Part shown: piece after piece, positions 16,775-27,306 of the stretch | Layout of the letters: each line of letters opens with the position of its first letter | Numbering within the stretch: the first letter of the stretch is position 1 | Origin: Rhodanobacter sp. C01 | GTDB lineage: Bacteria > Pseudomonadota > Gammaproteobacteria > Xanthomonadales > Rhodanobacteraceae | DNA: 64,000 nt | Direction: 5' to 3' | NCBI RefSeq assembly: GCF_002001045.1 | Contig: NZ_MUNR01000011.1 | Span: 372,001-436,000, forward strand | Made by a program: the position numbers and the translations under genes | The notes under the pieces: model-generated | The model's database searches: none | Told to the model about the DNA's origin: nothing | The model's input: only the letters and a program-made list of their open reading frames with translations

Positions 16775-17310
16775 ACCAGTCCGTCAATCGCACCCCGTTT
16801 GAAATCCTGGCCCGCTACGAGCGGTTGTCGCTGGCGCATGCCTCCGACACACGCGACAAGCTGGAGGCGCCCGGGTTGTGGCGTGGCATCGGTTTTCGCG
16901 TCGGCGCACGCATGCTGGTCAGCGGCATCGACGAGATCAACGAATTGCTCGCGGTCCCCACACTGACGCCAGTGCCTGGTACCCAGCCATGGCTGCTCGG
17001 GGTGGCCAACGTGCGTGGCAACCTGGTGCCGGTGGTTGATTTCGGCCGCTTCCTGTTTGGCGAACGAACCCAGCACTCCGAGCGCACCCGCCTGCTGGTC
17101 GTGCGTCAGGGTAGTGGCAGCGTGGCGTTGCTGGTCGACGAGGTGTTCGGCCAGCGAACGGTGGACGAGCAGCAGCGACGCGAGGCCGAGCGCGAGGATG
17201 ATCCGCGGCTGGTCCGTTTCGTCGAAAACCGCGTGGGCGAGCAGCAGCTGGCGGTTTTCAGCATGAACAGGCTGGTGCGCGCACCGGATTTCCGGCAGGC
17301 GGCAGCCTGA
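16771..17310 (+). CDS. pilI: CheW-like adaptor PilI
   Basis: A 179-residue CheW-domain scaffold linking the receptor PilJ to the kinase ChpA. Family features include GFRVGARMLVSGIDEINELL, PWLLGVANVRGNLVPVVDFGRF and LLVDEVFGQRTVDEQQ. The ATG at 16771 overlaps the pilH stop (ATGA), so this start is preferred over in-frame sites further upstream. pilJ begins 132 bp downstream. Confidence 0.95.
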   Translation: MNQSVNRTPFEILARYERLSLAHASDTRDKLEAPGLWRGIGFRVGARMLVSGIDEINELLAVPTLTPVPGTQPWLLGVANVRGNLVPVVDFGRFLFGERTQHSERTRLLVVRQGSGSVALLVDEVFGQRTVDEQQRREAEREDDPRLVRFVENRVGEQQLAVFSMNRLVRAPDFRQAAA

Positions 17311-17442
17311 GCGGGGCGCGGTTGCGGTAATCGAAGGGCCGGTGCCGAGCGTGGCCGGAGGCTTGAAACGACATTTCCCTGGCCAGCCGCCGCCCGATGA
17401 TGCGGAGCCGGCAAAGCACTTAGTTAGACGGATGAGGTGAAC

Positions 17443-19473
17443 ATGAGCACTACAGGGGGCGTCAGCAGGGAACGGGGTTACACCGCACTCATTGTCCTGC
17501 TGCTGATTGCGATTGGTCTTGCGGCGTTCGATTTCTGGCGCTTGAACATCAAGAACGACGAGGACCGCCAGGCCATCGCGCTGACCACCCAGATCCAGGT
17601 GCTGTCGCAGCAGACTGCGAAGTTCGCGCTGGAGTCGGCGAGTGGCAACACGGACTCCTTCAAGGAGCTCGAGAGCACCCGTAACTCGATCGATTCGGCC
17701 GTGAAGCGGCTGGACAAGGGTGATCCTGCGGGCGGCATGCAGGCCTACGCCGACAACAACGCCACGCCGGCCGGTCGCGCCGTCAGCGCGCTCGATGCCT
17801 CGTGGCAGCAGCTCGATGCCGATATCGGCAAGATCCTTTCCAACAAGGCCGTCGTGCTGGACTCCGGACAACGCGCGGACACGCTGTCGCAGCAGATGCC
17901 CCTGCTCAACTCGAGCATGGAACAGGTGGTCAACATCCTGCAGCAGCGCAACGGCAGCTCCGAGCAGATGCTGGGCACCTCCCGTCAGATGCTGTCGGCT
18001 GACCGCATCATCCGTCGCGTGCAGGAGGTGTTGCAGGGTGGCGACAACGCGCAGTCGGCGGCTGACGGCCTGTCCCGCGATGCGCAGCTGTATGGCAGCG
18101 TGCTCAAGGGCCTGATTGAAGGCAATACAGACAGTGGCGTGAAGCCGATTGCCGATGCCAACGCACGCAAGATCCTCACCGACATGGATGCCAGCTGGGC
18201 CAAGCTGGCCGACCCGGTGGCCAAGCTGGCGGCGGCGGCGGGCAATATTGCCGACGTGAAGCACGCCGGCAACCAGGCCTCGCTGGATTCGCAGACGGTG
18301 CTGTTGCGCGCAAACGACTTGTCCGAGCAGATCGGCAAATTGCCGTTGCGCAGGCTTTTCCCGAACGTGTGGTGGGGTCTGTTCGGCGCGATTGCCGCGG
18401 TGGCGTTCGCGCTGCTGCTGGTTATCACCCTGGTGGGCGACCAGCGTCGCCGGTTCGCCAGCAGTACCGAGCTGAACCAGCGCAACCAGGAGGCGATCAT
18501 GCGCCTGCTGGACGAGATGGGCTCGCTCGCCGAAGGTGACCTGACCGTAAAGACCACCGTGACCGAGGACATCACCGGTGCGATTGCCGACTCGGTGAAC
18601 TACGCCATCGACGAGCTGCGGTCCCTGGTGACCACCATCAACGAGACCTCCGAGCAGGTGTCGTCGTCGGCGCAGGAAACCCAGACCACCGCGCGCCATC
18701 TGGCCAACGCGGCCGAGCAGCAGGCGCAGCAGATCAGTTCGGCGACCTCGGCGATCAACCAGATCGTGAGCTCGATGGACATCGTGTCGAAGGACTCCGC
18801 CGAATCGGCCGACGTGGCCGAGCGCTCGGTGAAGATCGCCTCGCATGGCGCCGAAGTGGTGCGCGAGACGATCTCCGGTATGGACTCGATCCGCGACCAG
18901 ATCCAGGAGACTTCCAAGCGAATCAAGCGCCTGGGTGAATCCTCGCAGGAGATCGGCTCGATCGTGGAACTGATCAACGACATTGCCGAGCAGACCAACA
19001 TCCTCGCATTGAACGCGGCGATCCAGGCGGCTTCGGCCGGCGAGGCGGGTCGCGGTTTCGCGGTGGTGGCGGACGAAGTGCAGCGACTGGCCGAACGCTC
19101 GACCAGCGCGACCAAGCGAATCGAGACGCTGGTGCAGACGATTCAGTCCGATACCAACGAGGCGGTGAACTCGATGGAGCAGACCACCGCCGAGGTGGTG
19201 GCCGGTGCACGCAAGGCGGAGGATGCCGGCAGTGCGCTGGGTGACATCGAGCGCGTGTCGCACGATCTGTCGGCGCTGATTCAGAACATCTCCAGCGCGG
19301 CGCGTCAGCAGTCCGCGGCGGCGACCGATATTTCGCATTCGATGAACGCGATTCAGGAAATTACTTCGCAGACCTCGCAGGGTGCGAGCCAGACGGCCGA
19401 CTCGATCGGTACGCTGGCGCAGCTGGCGAGTGATCTGCGGCGCTCGGTGGCGCACTTCAAGCTGCCGGGTTGA
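17443..19473 (+). CDS. pilJ: Type IV pilus methyl-accepting chemotaxis protein PilJ
   Basis: A 676-residue chemoreceptor of the Pil-Chp system. TM1 is near residues 14-33 ([17 protein letters not shown]). A helical periplasmic PilJ-type domain of about 275 residues follows, then TM2 ([20 protein letters not shown], around 310-330), a HAMP-like region and a long cytoplasmic coiled coil. The tip contains [20 protein letters not shown] and [18 protein letters not shown], the CheA/CheW-interaction hairpin. The ATG at 17443 has a GATGAGG site; an in-frame GTG 6 bp upstream is less likely. It has methylation-helix-like glutamates ([14 protein letters not shown]), yet no CheR-type pilK gene follows. 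Confidence 0.95.
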   Translation: MSTTGGVSRERGYTALIVLLLIAIGLAAFDFWRLNIKNDEDRQAIALTTQIQVLSQQTAKFALESASGNTDSFKELESTRNSIDSAVKRLDKGDPAGGMQAYADNNATPAGRAVSALDASWQQLDADIGKILSNKAVVLDSGQRADTLSQQMPLLNSSMEQVVNILQQRNGSSEQMLGTSRQMLSADRIIRRVQEVLQGGDNAQSAADGLSRDAQLYGSVLKGLIEGNTDSGVKPIADANARKILTDMDASWAKLADPVAKLAAAAGNIADVKHAGNQASLDSQTVLLRANDLSEQIGKLPLRRLFPNVWWGLFGAIAAVAFALLLVITLVGDQRRRFASSTELNQRNQEAIMRLLDEMGSLAEGDLTVKTTVTEDITGAIADSVNYAIDELRSLVTTINETSEQVSSSAQETQTTARHLANAAEQQAQQISSATSAINQIVSSMDIVSKDSAESADVAERSVKIASHGAEVVRETISGMDSIRDQIQETSKRIKRLGESSQEIGSIVELINDIAEQTNILALNAAIQAASAGEAGRGFAVVADEVQRLAERSTSATKRIETLVQTIQSDTNEAVNSMEQTTAEVVAGARKAEDAGSALGDIERVSHDLSALIQNISSAARQQSAAATDISHSMNAIQEITSQTSQGASQTADSIGTLAQLASDLRRSVAHFKLPG

Positions 19474-19547
19474 CATCGGAATTTATGACGGGGGGCAGTC
19501 TCGTTGGTTGCGTGATGCCTGCGTTGCGCAACCGTTGAGAGAGGCGC

Positions 19548-22500
19548 ATGAGACTTCAAGACCACATCGATTTCACCACCCTCCAGTGGGTCAAGCCGGA
19601 GCTCGACGATACCTTGTCGAACGCCCGCGAAGCCCTGGAGTCCTACGTCGACAATCCGGGCAAGCGCGACTTCATGCGCACCTGCGCGGACTATCTGCAT
19701 CAGGTGCACGGCACTTTGCGGATGGTCGAGTTGTATGGCGCCGCGATGGTGAGCGCAGAGATGGAAACACTATCCATCGCGCTGCTTGAGGAGCATGTAA
19801 CCCATCGAGAAGAAGCCTATGCCGCGCTGATGCGTGGTCTGATGCAGCTGCCGGATTACCTCGAGCGCCTGTCAAGCGGTCATCGCGATGTGCCGGTGGT
19901 GTTGTTGCCGCTGCTCAACGACCTGCGCGCCAGCCGGGATCAGGAGCCGCTGCCCGAGTCGGCGATGTTCCATCCCAATCTCGACGCGTTCCTGCCGGAG
20001 CAGGCACCGGCAGCGATGAGCGAGGCGTATGCCGAGGCGCATCGTGGCGAACTGGTGGATCTGCGTCTGCGCTTCCAGCAACAGCTGCTGGGCTGGTTCC
20101 GTGGGCAGAATGCCGCGCAGCAACTGGTCGGCATGCGCAAGACCCTGCTGGCGATCACTGCACGCTGCCATCACGTGCATGGCCGCCGCCTGTGGTGGAT
20201 TGCCGCCGGCGTGCTGGAAGGCCTGGAGCAGGGCGCACTCAAGGGTCAGTCCGGTGAAATACGCCAGCTGATCGGCAAGGTTGACCGCAACATCCGTCTG
20301 CTGATCGAACAGGGCGAGAACAGCCTGCGCGGCGGCGAAGCGGACGAGGTGGCCTGCAAGCTGCTCTATATCGTGGCCCAGGCCAAGCAGCGCAGTCCGC
20401 AGATGGAACTGCTGCGCACGACCTATGCTCTGGACAGTCTGTTGCCGGGTGCCAGCGAGCTGGAGCATGCCCGTGGCTCGATGTCCGGGCACAATCGCGC
20501 GCTGCTCGATTCGGTATCGCGTGCCCTGAAGGACGATCTGCTGCGCGTCAAGGAAGCGCTCGACCTGTTCCTGCGTCAGCAGGACGGCGATCCGGCACAG
20601 CTGGCTACGCAAGGTGAAGTGCTCGAACGCGTTGGCGACACGCTGGGCATGCTGGCGCTGGCGGTACCGCGTCGCGTGATCAATGAACAGCGGCGGGTAC
20701 TCGACGAGATCGCGAACCGCCTGCGTACGGCCGACGAAGACACCCTTCTCGACGTGGCGGGGGCCCTGCTGTATGTCGAGGCCTCGCTGGACGATCACAT
20801 CGAGAGCCTGGGCTCGGAGGACGAATCAACGGCGGGCTCCCCCGCGCACGGGTTGCCGCGTACCGAAGCGCTGGGTGTCGTCACGACCCTGATGCAGGAG
20901 GCGATCAGCAATACCAGCAAGGTCAAGGATGCGATCGTTGCCTTCGTCGAGTCTGGCTGGGAGCACAATCGTCTCGCCGGCACACCGGTCCTGATGGATG
21001 AAGTGGCTGGTGCCATGCGCATGCTGTCCGCCACACGCTCGGCTGAACTGGCGGAAGGCGTCGGCCGTTTCGTCGGTTACGAATTGCTGGAAGACCGGCG
21101 CGTGCCCAGTGGCGCGCAAATGGATCATCTGGCCGATGCCCTCGCGGCGCTGGAGTATTACCTTGAGGCTGCGCGGGAGCACCGCGGCGGGCTGGAACAT
21201 ATTCTCGACGTGGCCGAGCACAGTCTCGGTTTGCTCGGTTACTGGCCATTGCCGGCGGTGCGTGAACCGTCCGCGGCGACGTCTGCAGCCCCTGAGGTGA
21301 AGGCAGACAGCGATGCTGTCTTCGAACACGAGCAGCATCCGGAACTTTCCGAGTCCGTCAGTCTGCTCCCGGGGGATGACCTGGGGCATCTGTTCATCGG
21401 TGCCGCGGTGCCGCACGAAACCCCTGTCCACAACCTCGATGGACTGCGACTTGCGCAGACCGAGGCGACCACGCCCGCCACACTCGAAGGTGATGCGCCG
21501 GATCTGCCGGACGGCGACTGGATCGAGATCGAGGAAGAGGTCTTTGAACAGGCGCCAGTGCGCGATGCACTCGCGGCCAATACCCACTTCAATGCGAATG
21601 CGGAAGGCATCGACGACGATATCCGCGAGATCTTCCTCGAGGAAATGCAGGAGGAAATCGAGAGCTTGCGTGGCGCCGAGCAGGTCTGGCTGACTGACCC
21701 GACCCAGCATTCCTCGCTCGTCGGCATTCGCCGCTCGTTCCATACCCTGAAGGGTTCCGGTCGCCTGGTGGGCGCTGGCGTGCTCGGCGAATTCGCGTGG
21801 AAAGTCGAGGACATGCTCAACCGGGTGCTGGACAACACGATCCAGCCTCATGAAGGCATGCAGGCCGTGGTGCGGCACGCCATCGATGCACTGCCGCAGC
21901 TGCTGGCGGCGCTCAAGGGTGACGGTGAGCCGACTGCACCACTCAGCGCCATCATGAAGGCTGCCGAGCAAGTCGCCGCCGGTCAGCCGGCGCGAGTGGA
22001 GGATTACACCTCGGCTGCCACTGAAACGGTGCGTCGCGTGGTTCGCCGGCGTGTACCGCGACTCGATCAGGTCGCGCAAGCCGTGCCGGAAGCGGGTGTG
22101 ACCGATGCCCACAGCGCAACCGCCGAGCATGAAACCGCCGCACCGACGTTTGTTATCGCCATGCCGGTGATGCCGGCAGTCGATCCGGTGCTGCTGGAGA
22201 TCCTGCGCAGCGAGGTCGCGCAATACCTGCAAACCATTCGTGCCGCGATTCATCGCGGCGGCAGCGAACTGCCGATTGGCGAAGAACTGCTGCGTGCAGT
22301 GCATACGCTGCATGGCGCCATCGCGATGGTCGACATTCCGCTGCTGACCCAGCTGTTGTCGCCGCTGGAAGGCCTGTTCAAGCGGCTGCGTGCGGCCAAT
22401 CTGCCACTGCCGGCCGATGGCGTGCGTCTGCTCGGCCAGTCGGTTGACGCAGTCGATCATGTGATGGGCCAGTTCGATGTGGCTGAACCGCAACTGCCCA

Positions 22501-25500
22501 ACGTGGATGCGCTGACGGCACAGATTATCGCCATGCGTGACCACTATCCCGAATCGCAGGTGGCGCATGTGGTTTTCGAGCCGCATCCAGGCGAGGCGGA
22601 ACCGACAGTGGAAACCGTCGCCCCGACGCATGCCGGAGGCGATGTAGCGACAACGGCCGCCGTATCGGACGGCAGTATGGAGCGGCTCGCAGCTGAACCA
22701 TCGGATGCGGGAGACGCCGGGACGTCCTCGGATATCGACCGGCCAACGGAGGTTCATCCGGACGATGCCCACCATGCCGAGCTGGCTGCCGAGCTGGTCG
22801 CTGCCCTTGGCGCATTCGAGCCGGCAGCGGCTGCGGCCGAACAGGCGGCTGCCGAGAAGGCGGCAGAAGAGGCGAGGCACGCTGAAGCCGAGAAACGCGC
22901 GGCAGAGCAGGCTGCGGCAGAAAAGATTGAAGCCGAGCGGCTGGCTGCCGAGCAGGCTGCCGCAGAGCAAGCCGCAGCGGAGCAGGCTGCGGCAGAAAAA
23001 GCCGAAGCAGAAAAGCTTGAAGGGGAACGGTTGGCTGCCGAGAAGCTGGCTGCCGAGCATGCCGCTGCGAAACAATCGGCAGCGGAGCAAGCTGAAGCAG
23101 AACAGGCAGCTGCGCATGCGGCTGGCGTCCGCGAAGCGGTGGAGGCCGATGCCGCGCCGGGGCACGAGTCGCTCCACGCGCTTGCGGGGGCGGGCCTGAT
23201 CGATGCCGACCTGCTCGAAGTGTTTCTCGACGAGGCACGCGAAATCCTCGATCACGCCGATGGCGTGCTGGCGCATTGGCATGCCGAGCCGGCCGAACTT
23301 GCCCATGTGGCGGAATTGCAGCGTGACCTGCATACGCTCAAGGGTGGTGCGCGGATTGCCGGGTTGTCGTCGGTGGGCGACCTCACCCACGCGATCGAAA
23401 CACTGCTCGAGAAGCCGATTCGCGATGCGGAAAAGACCGGCCCGCTGATTGCTGCGCTGGAAGCGAGTTTCGACCAGCTGCATGCATTGACCCAGCAGGT
23501 ATCGCAAGGCCAGTTGCCCGACTACCCGCAGGCCACGATCGACCGCCTGCTGGAGATGGCTGGCGAGCACGTCCTCGCCGAAGACGACGCACCGGCAACC
23601 GCCATGTTGCCGGTATCGATGCAGACGCCGGTGGTGCGATCCGTTGCAGCTCCGGTGGTATCAGCTTTGCCGGAAGGCCTGGAATTGCCCGAGCTGTTGC
23701 CGGAAGAGGAAGAAGAAATTCGTTCTCCCCAGGAACAGATTCGCGTCCGCGCCGACCTGCTGGACAACCTGGTCAACCATGCAGGCGAGGTGGCCATCTA
23801 CCGTTCGCGCCTCGAACAGCAGGTCGCCGGCTACCGCTTCAACCTGGTCGAGCTGGAACAGACCGTGGCACGTCTGCGCAGCCAGCTGCGCATGCTGGAG
23901 ATCGAGACCGAGGCGCAGATCATCGCGCGCTTCCAGCGCGAGCATCGCGAAGCGGGCATGGCGGCTTTCGATCCGCTCGAGCTCGATCGTTACTCGCAGC
24001 TACAGCAATACTCGCGTGCCCTGGCCGAGTCAGTTTCCGATCTGGTGTCGATCCAGAGCATGCTCGACGAACTGACCCGGCAGGCGGAGACCCTGCTGAT
24101 CCAGCAGTCACGGGTCAGTACCGAACTGCAGGACGGTCTGCTGCGCACGCGCATGCTGCCGTTCGACACGATGGTGCCGAACCTGCGTCGCACCCTTCGA
24201 CAGGCAGCCCAGGAGCAGGGCAAGAGCGCCCAGTTGTACGTCGATGGTGCCCACGGCGAGATGGATCGCAACCTGCTTGACCGCATCAAGGCGCCGTTCG
24301 AGCACATGTTGCGCAATGCGATTGCGCACGGCATCGAGACCCCGGCCGAACGCCGCAAGGCGGGCAAGCCGGCGGAAGGTTCGGTGCACATCCAGGTCGC
24401 ACGCGAGGCCACCGAAGTGGTGATCCGGGTCAGCGACGATGGCCGTGGCCTGAACCGCGAGGCGATCCGCAAGCGGGGCATCGAACGCGGCCTGCTGCGT
24501 GCCGACATCAAGCCGACCGACAACCAGCTGCTTTCGTTGATCACCCAGCCAGGTTTCTCCACCGCGAGCAAGGTCACCCAGCTGGCCGGCCGCGGTGTGG
24601 GCATGGATGTGGTGGCGAACGAGATCAAGCAGCTCGGTGGTTCGCTGTCGATCGATTCGGAGGAGGGCAAGGGCAGTACCTTCGTCCTGCGCCTGCCGTT
24701 CACGCTCGCCGTGACTCAGGCCATCCTGGTGCGCATCGGCGAGGCGACGTTCGCGATTCCGATGACCTCGGTGCAGGGCGTGGCACGGGTCAATCCGGCC
24801 GATCTGGCGACCCTGCTGGCCGAGGAGGAGCCCTCGTTCAAGTACGGCAACGAAGACTACGGTATCCACGACCTGGCCGAACTGCTGGGCTTGCCGCCCG
24901 GGTTGCTGCCCGAGGGCGAGCAGCAGCCGCTGCTGCTTACCCGCGCAGGTGATCTGCGTGCGGCGATCCGCATCGACGCCGTGCTCGGCTCGCGCGAGAT
25001 TGTGGTCAAGTCGGTCGGTCCGCAGATCAGTTCGGTGCCGGGCCTGCTCGGTGCCACCATCATGGGCGATGGTTCGGTGCTGATCATTCTGGATCTGGCG
25101 CCGCTGGTCCGCCATGGCATCACGCGTCGCATCCAGCGTCTTTCCGACGGCCTCAGCGCGGTGCAGGCACCGGTGATCGAGGAAGTCCGGACACGTCCGC
25201 TGGTGATGGTGGTGGACGATTCGATCACCATGCGCAAGGTCACCAGCCGCGTGCTGGAACGTCACGAATACGAAGTCAGCACGGCCAAGGATGGTGTCGA
25301 CGCGGTGGAGAAACTGCACGAGCGCGTGCCGGATCTGATGCTGCTCGATATCGAGATGCCGCGCATGGACGGCTACGAGCTGGCGACGCACATGAAGGCC
25401 GATCCGCGGTTGCGCAACGTGCCGATCATCATGATCACCTCACGCAGCGGCGACAAGCATCGCCAGCGGGCATTCGATATCGGTGTCGACCGCTATCTCG

Positions 25501-25583
25501 GCAAGCCGTATCAGGAAGCCGAGCTGCTGGTGCAGATCAACGAGGTACTGGAGCAGCGGGCGGCGGAGCCTGTTCATGACTGA
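19548..25583 (+). CDS. chpA: Hybrid chemotaxis histidine kinase ChpA/PilL
   Basis: A 2011-residue CheA-type hybrid kinase of the Pil-Chp system. Phosphotransfer (Hpt) motifs occur at His51 (HQVHG), His208 (HHVHG), His732 (FHTLKGSGRL), His919 (VHTLHG) and His1262 (LHTLKGGARI). The third and fifth are canonical; the others lack the usual Lys. Between the last two lies an Ala/Glu/Lys-rich coiled coil (about residues 1090-1195). The dimerisation helix is near 1400, the ATPase domain has the N box HMLRNAIAHGIE (His1586, Asn1590) and DDGRGLN, a CheW domain spans about 1720-1860, and a C-terminal receiver carries VVDDSITM (from Asp1890 region) and phospho-Asp1934 in LLDIEMPRMDGYE. It feeds phosphate to PilG/PilH. 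Confidence 0.96.
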   Translation: MRLQDHIDFTTLQWVKPELDDTLSNAREALESYVDNPGKRDFMRTCADYLHQVHGTLRMVELYGAAMVSAEMETLSIALLEEHVTHREEAYAALMRGLMQLPDYLERLSSGHRDVPVVLLPLLNDLRASRDQEPLPESAMFHPNLDAFLPEQAPAAMSEAYAEAHRGELVDLRLRFQQQLLGWFRGQNAAQQLVGMRKTLLAITARCHHVHGRRLWWIAAGVLEGLEQGALKGQSGEIRQLIGKVDRNIRLLIEQGENSLRGGEADEVACKLLYIVAQAKQRSPQMELLRTTYALDSLLPGASELEHARGSMSGHNRALLDSVSRALKDDLLRVKEALDLFLRQQDGDPAQLATQGEVLERVGDTLGMLALAVPRRVINEQRRVLDEIANRLRTADEDTLLDVAGALLYVEASLDDHIESLGSEDESTAGSPAHGLPRTEALGVVTTLMQEAISNTSKVKDAIVAFVESGWEHNRLAGTPVLMDEVAGAMRMLSATRSAELAEGVGRFVGYELLEDRRVPSGAQMDHLADALAALEYYLEAAREHRGGLEHILDVAEHSLGLLGYWPLPAVREPSAATSAAPEVKADSDAVFEHEQHPELSESVSLLPGDDLGHLFIGAAVPHETPVHNLDGLRLAQTEATTPATLEGDAPDLPDGDWIEIEEEVFEQAPVRDALAANTHFNANAEGIDDDIREIFLEEMQEEIESLRGAEQVWLTDPTQHSSLVGIRRSFHTLKGSGRLVGAGVLGEFAWKVEDMLNRVLDNTIQPHEGMQAVVRHAIDALPQLLAALKGDGEPTAPLSAIMKAAEQVAAGQPARVEDYTSAATETVRRVVRRRVPRLDQVAQAVPEAGVTDAHSATAEHETAAPTFVIAMPVMPAVDPVLLEILRSEVAQYLQTIRAAIHRGGSELPIGEELLRAVHTLHGAIAMVDIPLLTQLLSPLEGLFKRLRAANLPLPADGVRLLGQSVDAVDHVMGQFDVAEPQLPNVDALTAQIIAMRDHYPESQVAHVVFEPHPGEAEPTVETVAPTHAGGDVATTAAVSDGSMERLAAEPSDAGDAGTSSDIDRPTEVHPDDAHHAELAAELVAALGAFEPAAAAAEQAAAEKAAEEARHAEAEKRAAEQAAAEKIEAERLAAEQAAAEQAAAEQAAAEKAEAEKLEGERLAAEKLAAEHAAAKQSAAEQAEAEQAAAHAAGVREAVEADAAPGHESLHALAGAGLIDADLLEVFLDEAREILDHADGVLAHWHAEPAELAHVAELQRDLHTLKGGARIAGLSSVGDLTHAIETLLEKPIRDAEKTGPLIAALEASFDQLHALTQQVSQGQLPDYPQATIDRLLEMAGEHVLAEDDAPATAMLPVSMQTPVVRSVAAPVVSALPEGLELPELLPEEEEEIRSPQEQIRVRADLLDNLVNHAGEVAIYRSRLEQQVAGYRFNLVELEQTVARLRSQLRMLEIETEAQIIARFQREHREAGMAAFDPLELDRYSQLQQYSRALAESVSDLVSIQSMLDELTRQAETLLIQQSRVSTELQDGLLRTRMLPFDTMVPNLRRTLRQAAQEQGKSAQLYVDGAHGEMDRNLLDRIKAPFEHMLRNAIAHGIETPAERRKAGKPAEGSVHIQVAREATEVVIRVSDDGRGLNREAIRKRGIERGLLRADIKPTDNQLLSLITQPGFSTASKVTQLAGRGVGMDVVANEIKQLGGSLSIDSEEGKGSTFVLRLPFTLAVTQAILVRIGEATFAIPMTSVQGVARVNPADLATLLAEEEPSFKYGNEDYGIHDLAELLGLPPGLLPEGEQQPLLLTRAGDLRAAIRIDAVLGSREIVVKSVGPQISSVPGLLGATIMGDGSVLIILDLAPLVRHGITRRIQRLSDGLSAVQAPVIEEVRTRPLVMVVDDSITMRKVTSRVLERHEYEVSTAKDGVDAVEKLHERVPDLMLLDIEMPRMDGYELATHMKADPRLRNVPIIMITSRSGDKHRQRAFDIGVDRYLGKPYQEAELLVQINEVLEQRAAEPVHD

Positions 25584-27306
25584 CATGACGCCGGCGATTG
25601 CGCTGCTGTTTGATGATACCGAGCTGGGTGGTCAATTGCGCAACGCCCTGCATGTGCGGGGCGCCCGGATTGTTCACGAGGGCGGCGTTTCCAGTCTCGA
25701 CCGGGCGTTGCTGCATCAGGTCGGCGCCGATGTGCTGGTAGTCAACCTGGATGACAGTGCCGACGATGCGCTCGATCATCTGTACGAGCTGATCGATGGG
25801 GATCGGCCGCGGGTGGTATTCAACGACGCGCAGGCCAGCCGCAGCCTCTCAGGCTGGGATCGTGCACGCTGGGCTCGGCATCTGGCGGTCAAGGTGCTGG
25901 CGGCAGGTGATATCGATCCACCGCGTCCGCAGGATGCCCGCGGTATCGAGGCACCGTCGTCGGCCGAATCGGTCGAACCTGTCCTGGTTGTGGCTCAAGT
26001 TCCGGTCGAGACAGCGGTTGTTGCGGAAACGCCGATTGCACCATCGGCTGCCGAGGTCGAAGTCCCCACCCCTGCCGAACATGAAACGACGTTGCCAGAG
26101 CCGGATTTCCTGTCACATGCCGAGCTGGATGACGAGCACGAGAAGGTAGCCACCGCCGAGTCGGAAAGCCTGGCGGCGGAACTTGAGGCGTTGCTGGCGT
26201 CCGGTGAGTTGCCGGCCAGCGACGAGGACGAGCCTGGCCCCGGCTTGCGCTTCAGTGCCAATGAGGAACTGCCGCCGCTGCATGACGGCAATTTCGGTGT
26301 GTCGCCGGTGACAGCGGATATGCAGGTCATCCATCACGATGTTTCGTCCGGCGCTACCACGCATGCCGAGTTGCCGCAGGCAGCCGCCCTGCATTTTGGC
26401 AATCTGCAACTTGAATCACCTGCCGATCCGTCGATCGTGACCACGCCTGCGTCGGCAGACGAACCCGTTCTCGCCGCCAAGGCCGCCGTGGCCGCCCGTG
26501 CGCCCGACAACTGGGCGCTGCTGGATGACGAGGCATTGCTCACCGAATCTGCCAGGCCTGACGCTGCTGAATTCGGCATCGAGAAACTGAGTGCGGCGGA
26601 TTTCCTCGCGCCGGATGTCGAGCCGGTAGCGCAGGGAATCGAGCCGGTCATGAGTCTGGAGCTGGTGTCGATCGAGGAAGCGATCGCCCCGAAACAATAC
26701 GTGCATGAGCATGAGATGGTGCTCGATGAACCGGGCAGTGCGCTGAGCCGACTCGTGCTGCTGGGCGCTGCAGTCAGCGGCGTGGATTCCGTCTGCGACT
26801 TCCTTGCTGCGTTGCCGTCGAGCTCGAAGCTGACCTTTCTGCATACCCAGCATCTGACCGAGCAGCAGTCGGACGCTGCGCTGGTGGAGCGGCTCGCTGC
26901 GCATTGCCCGCTGCCGGTGAAGCTGGCTGTGCAAGGTGGTCGCGCCACACAGGGTGAAGTGCTGGTCGTTCCCGCAGGACGGCAGGTACAACTTCGTCGC
27001 GACGGCAGGATCGAATTGCAGACGATCGTTTCGGACCAGCCACAAGGTACGTCGATCGATGCCAGTTTCACCATGGCGGCAAATGCGTTTGGTCGCGATG
27101 CCGTGGCCATCGTGTTCGCGGGCCGGGGCAACGACGCCGTTGCCGGCGCGCAGGCGATCCATGACCGCAATGGCCAGGTCTGGGTTGAGTCGTCGTCCGG
27201 CGAGCATTTCGCCGATATGGTCAGCGGCATCTTTGCCGAACGACTGGTCAGTTTTTCCGGTACGCCGTCCGAGCTGGCGGCGCATCTGATCGAGGTGTTT
27301 CCATGA
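25576..27306 (+). CDS. Degenerate CheB-like (ChpB-position) protein of the Pil-Chp cluster
   Basis: A 576-residue protein overlapping chpA by 8 bp. The N-terminal 100 residues look like a degenerate receiver (LLFDDTELGGQLRNAL, VLVVNLDDSADDALDHL), followed by a long acidic, Pro/Ala/Glu-rich linker (about 120-385). The C-terminal 185 residues align with the CheB methylesterase domain: LVLLGAAVSGVDSV (CheB IGASTGG region), LHTQHLTEQQS (QHM) and GRGNDAVAGA (GMGNDGA). His426 and Asp520 of the triad are kept, but the nucleophile position reads Ala399. Methylesterase activity is therefore doubtful; a structural or binding role is inferred. The chpC ATG overlaps its stop. Confidence 0.8.
   Translation: MTDMTPAIALLFDDTELGGQLRNALHVRGARIVHEGGVSSLDRALLHQVGADVLVVNLDDSADDALDHLYELIDGDRPRVVFNDAQASRSLSGWDRARWARHLAVKVLAAGDIDPPRPQDARGIEAPSSAESVEPVLVVAQVPVETAVVAETPIAPSAAEVEVPTPAEHETTLPEPDFLSHAELDDEHEKVATAESESLAAELEALLASGELPASDEDEPGPGLRFSANEELPPLHDGNFGVSPVTADMQVIHHDVSSGATTHAELPQAAALHFGNLQLESPADPSIVTTPASADEPVLAAKAAVAARAPDNWALLDDEALLTESARPDAAEFGIEKLSAADFLAPDVEPVAQGIEPVMSLELVSIEEAIAPKQYVHEHEMVLDEPGSALSRLVLLGAAVSGVDSVCDFLAALPSSSKLTFLHTQHLTEQQSDAALVERLAAHCPLPVKLAVQGGRATQGEVLVVPAGRQVQLRRDGRIELQTIVSDQPQGTSIDASFTMAANAFGRDAVAIVFAGRGNDAVAGAQAIHDRNGQVWVESSSGEHFADMVSGIFAERLVSFSGTPSELAAHLIEVFP

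Noticed and set aside
16480..19476. 998-codon open frame antisense to pilH-pilI-pilJ
   Set aside because: Crosses three genes with recognisable domains on the other strand; its own translation is Arg/His-rich with no family pattern.
20826..23570. 914-codon open frame antisense to chpA
   Set aside because: Antisense artefact of high-GC coding DNA; the plus-strand frame has intact Hpt motifs throughout.
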